From assembly GCA_002383665.1 (NCBI GenBank), contig DFZI01000018.1, positions 1-6,117 on the forward strand: DNA of 6,117 bases, given 5' to 3'. This DNA comes from Dehalococcoidia bacterium UBA4060. GTDB lineage: Bacteria > Chloroflexota > Dehalococcoidia > GIF9 > UBA5629. Positions 5,251-6,117 of this stretch are shown here, in pieces (positions within the stretch are counted from its first letter, which is position 1; every line of letters begins with the position of its first letter). Both the position numbers and the translations under genes were made by a program. The notes beneath the pieces were generated by a model that saw only the letters and a list, made by a program, of their open reading frames with translations, did not search any database and was not told the origin of the DNA.

Positions 5251-5982
5251 ATGGCAAAATGGTTTAAACAGACAAAGCAAATATCAGCGGCCTTCAAAAA
5301 TTGGTTCACGAATACACCTTTGCATGTTGTGGGGTGGATTATGTGGATGATTGCTTTTATTGCAGGAGCAGTAGTTGTTGCTTTTTGGCTTCAACAACAT
5401 ATGCCACCAGTATATGTCTGGATTGGGTTTTTTATAGCTATAGCCGGAATCATTATGTTTAGTTTTATACCCTATTACAGAAGATCGTTTACATCAATCG
5501 AACTATTTTTTAATACAGATAAATGTATCTTAAAATCGCCTATTTATGAAACAAATCCACATGATGGAAGTAGATACTCAGTACTTAGTAATATTATTTA
5601 CATGGTTGGAATTAAATCTACTAATAATCAAGTTGATAATGTTGAAGTTAAATTAATATCAATACAGCCCAAAATTGGTAATTTTGGAGAACTGGTGTTG
5701 AATCCACGAGGTATTGTCAAAGGCACGCCGAGTACCTTTTCTATAAATAGAGAAGATACTAAATATGTTGAGGTTATTGAATGGTATGAACCTTTATCTG
5801 AAGCTAGCATACATAGCTATGAAAATTATCATGTTGGAACACGTCCAATAGAAACAAATATGCCAGAAGGTAAATATATTTTTACACTCCAAGCAACTGG
5901 AAAGGATATTTCCAGTTGTAAAAAACAATTTCAAGTTATTATTGATAATAAACATGGCATTAACTTCGGTGATATAAAATGA
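5251..5982 (+). CDS. Unrecognised two-transmembrane protein of an A+T-rich island
   Basis: I do not recognise this 243-residue protein. A short basic N-terminus (KWFKQTKQ) is followed by two hydrophobic helices at about 27-47 and 53-74, separated by LQQHMPP, and then YRRS. The positive charges on both outer flanks suggest a membrane hairpin with both ends in the cytoplasm. Residues 80-243 form a soluble part rich in beta-type stretches (for example NVEVKLISIQPKIGNF and GKYIFTLQATG), perhaps one or two Ig-like or sandwich folds. It has no obvious catalytic motif. Codon use is strongly A/T-biased (many AAT, TAT, ATA, GAA, AAA), unlike the thi4 and kinase genes, which suggests recent acquisition. 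Its TGA overlaps the ATG of the zinc-ribbon gene (ATGA, 5979-5982), so the two are probably translated together. The ATG at 5251 has no ribosome-binding site; an extended -10 lies 6 nt upstream. Confidence 0.75.
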   Translation: MAKWFKQTKQISAAFKNWFTNTPLHVVGWIMWMIAFIAGAVVVAFWLQQHMPPVYVWIGFFIAIAGIIMFSFIPYYRRSFTSIELFFNTDKCILKSPIYETNPHDGSRYSVLSNIIYMVGIKSTNNQVDNVEVKLISIQPKIGNFGELVLNPRGIVKGTPSTFSINREDTKYVEVIEWYEPLSEASIHSYENYHVGTRPIETNMPEGKYIFTLQATGKDISSCKKQFQVIIDNKHGINFGDIK

Positions 5983-6117
5983 CCTGTAAATACTGCCAGT
6001 CAGCCAACACAATCAAATTCGGTACATACAAAGGCGTGCAGCGTTATTACTGCAAAGACTGTAAGCGCAAGTTTGTACCTGATACCTTACCGAAGATGCA
6101 AACGCCTATGAATCAGG
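5979..6117 (+). CDS. Zinc-ribbon transposase-like protein, N-terminal part (runs off the right edge)
   Basis: The 46 visible residues start MTCKYCQSANTIKFG and continue with RYYCKDCKRKF. This is a CxxC (Cys3, Cys6) ... CxxC (Cys25, Cys28) zinc ribbon with the YYCKDCKRKF signature of DDE transposases that carry an InsA-like N-terminal DNA-binding ribbon. LPKMQTP at about 37-43 is the usual lead-in to the helix-turn-helix and DDE domain, which lie outside the window. The start is firm: the in-frame stop TGA at 5970-5972 leaves ATG 5979 as the only choice, and GGTGAT about 6 nt upstream is a passable ribosome site. The start overlaps the stop of the membrane-protein gene. The base composition is less A+T-rich than that gene. 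It could also be a non-transposing zinc-ribbon DNA-binding protein; the missing part would decide. Confidence 0.75.
   Translation, partial: MTCKYCQSANTIKFGTYKGVQRYYCKDCKRKFVPDTLPKMQTPMNQ

Noticed and set aside
1..6117. CRISPR array or long repeat family
   Set aside because: No regularly spaced repeats were seen on reading through the window; only a short tandem run near 3654-3669.

Overview
The window looks like part of a chromosome of an anaerobic bacterium with roughly balanced base composition. A Dehalococcoidia-like Chloroflexota is my best guess from the mix of genes: a 2-hydroxyacyl-CoA dehydratase activase-type protein, archaeal-type Thi4 and ThiN, a cytidylate-kinase-like protein, and a tRNA-Ala(GGC) with encoded CCA. 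This assignment is tentative. The left half (1-3570) is ordinary, well-kept sequence. The right half (3780-6117) is accessory sequence with truncated and frameshifted genes, an A+T-rich island and the start of a transposase-like gene.

Left half. The 3' part of a CoA-dehydratase-activase-related gene (2-1003, +) is followed after 41 nt by tRNA-Ala(GGC) (1045-1120), whose likely promoter overlaps the end of that gene. Converging on the tRNA is a two-gene thiamine operon on the minus strand. It reads promoter (2841-2870), TPP riboswitch (2737-2820), intrinsic terminator (2690-2728), thi4 (2661-1879), then thiN (1874-1260) with only 4 nt between the two genes. Thi4 builds the thiazole moiety. ThiN joins thiazole phosphate to the pyrimidine moiety to give thiamine phosphate. 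Thiamine pyrophosphate shuts the operon off through the riboswitch and terminator. No pyrimidine-branch gene (thiC, thiD) lies in the window.

Divergent from the operon is a cytidylate-kinase-like gene (2938-3570, +). Its strong sigma-70-type promoter places the predicted transcription start almost on the ATG, so the mRNA is probably leaderless.

Right half. An AAA_14/DUF4143-type ATPase gene (3780-4439, +) has lost its C-terminal half. Its 3' end runs directly into the 3' end of an unrecognised minus-strand gene (4742 down to about 4400), which is itself truncated and carries a one-base frameshift in an A/T homopolymer. Next comes a DUF2283 gene (5101-4835, -), preceded by what looks like the tail of a DUF4258-type partner. 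Finally, an A+T-rich two-transmembrane protein of unknown function (5251-5982, +) overlaps by ATGA the start of a zinc-ribbon transposase-like gene that runs off the right edge. This half reads as a rearrangement and insertion hot spot. The most unfamiliar item is the membrane protein / zinc-ribbon pair.
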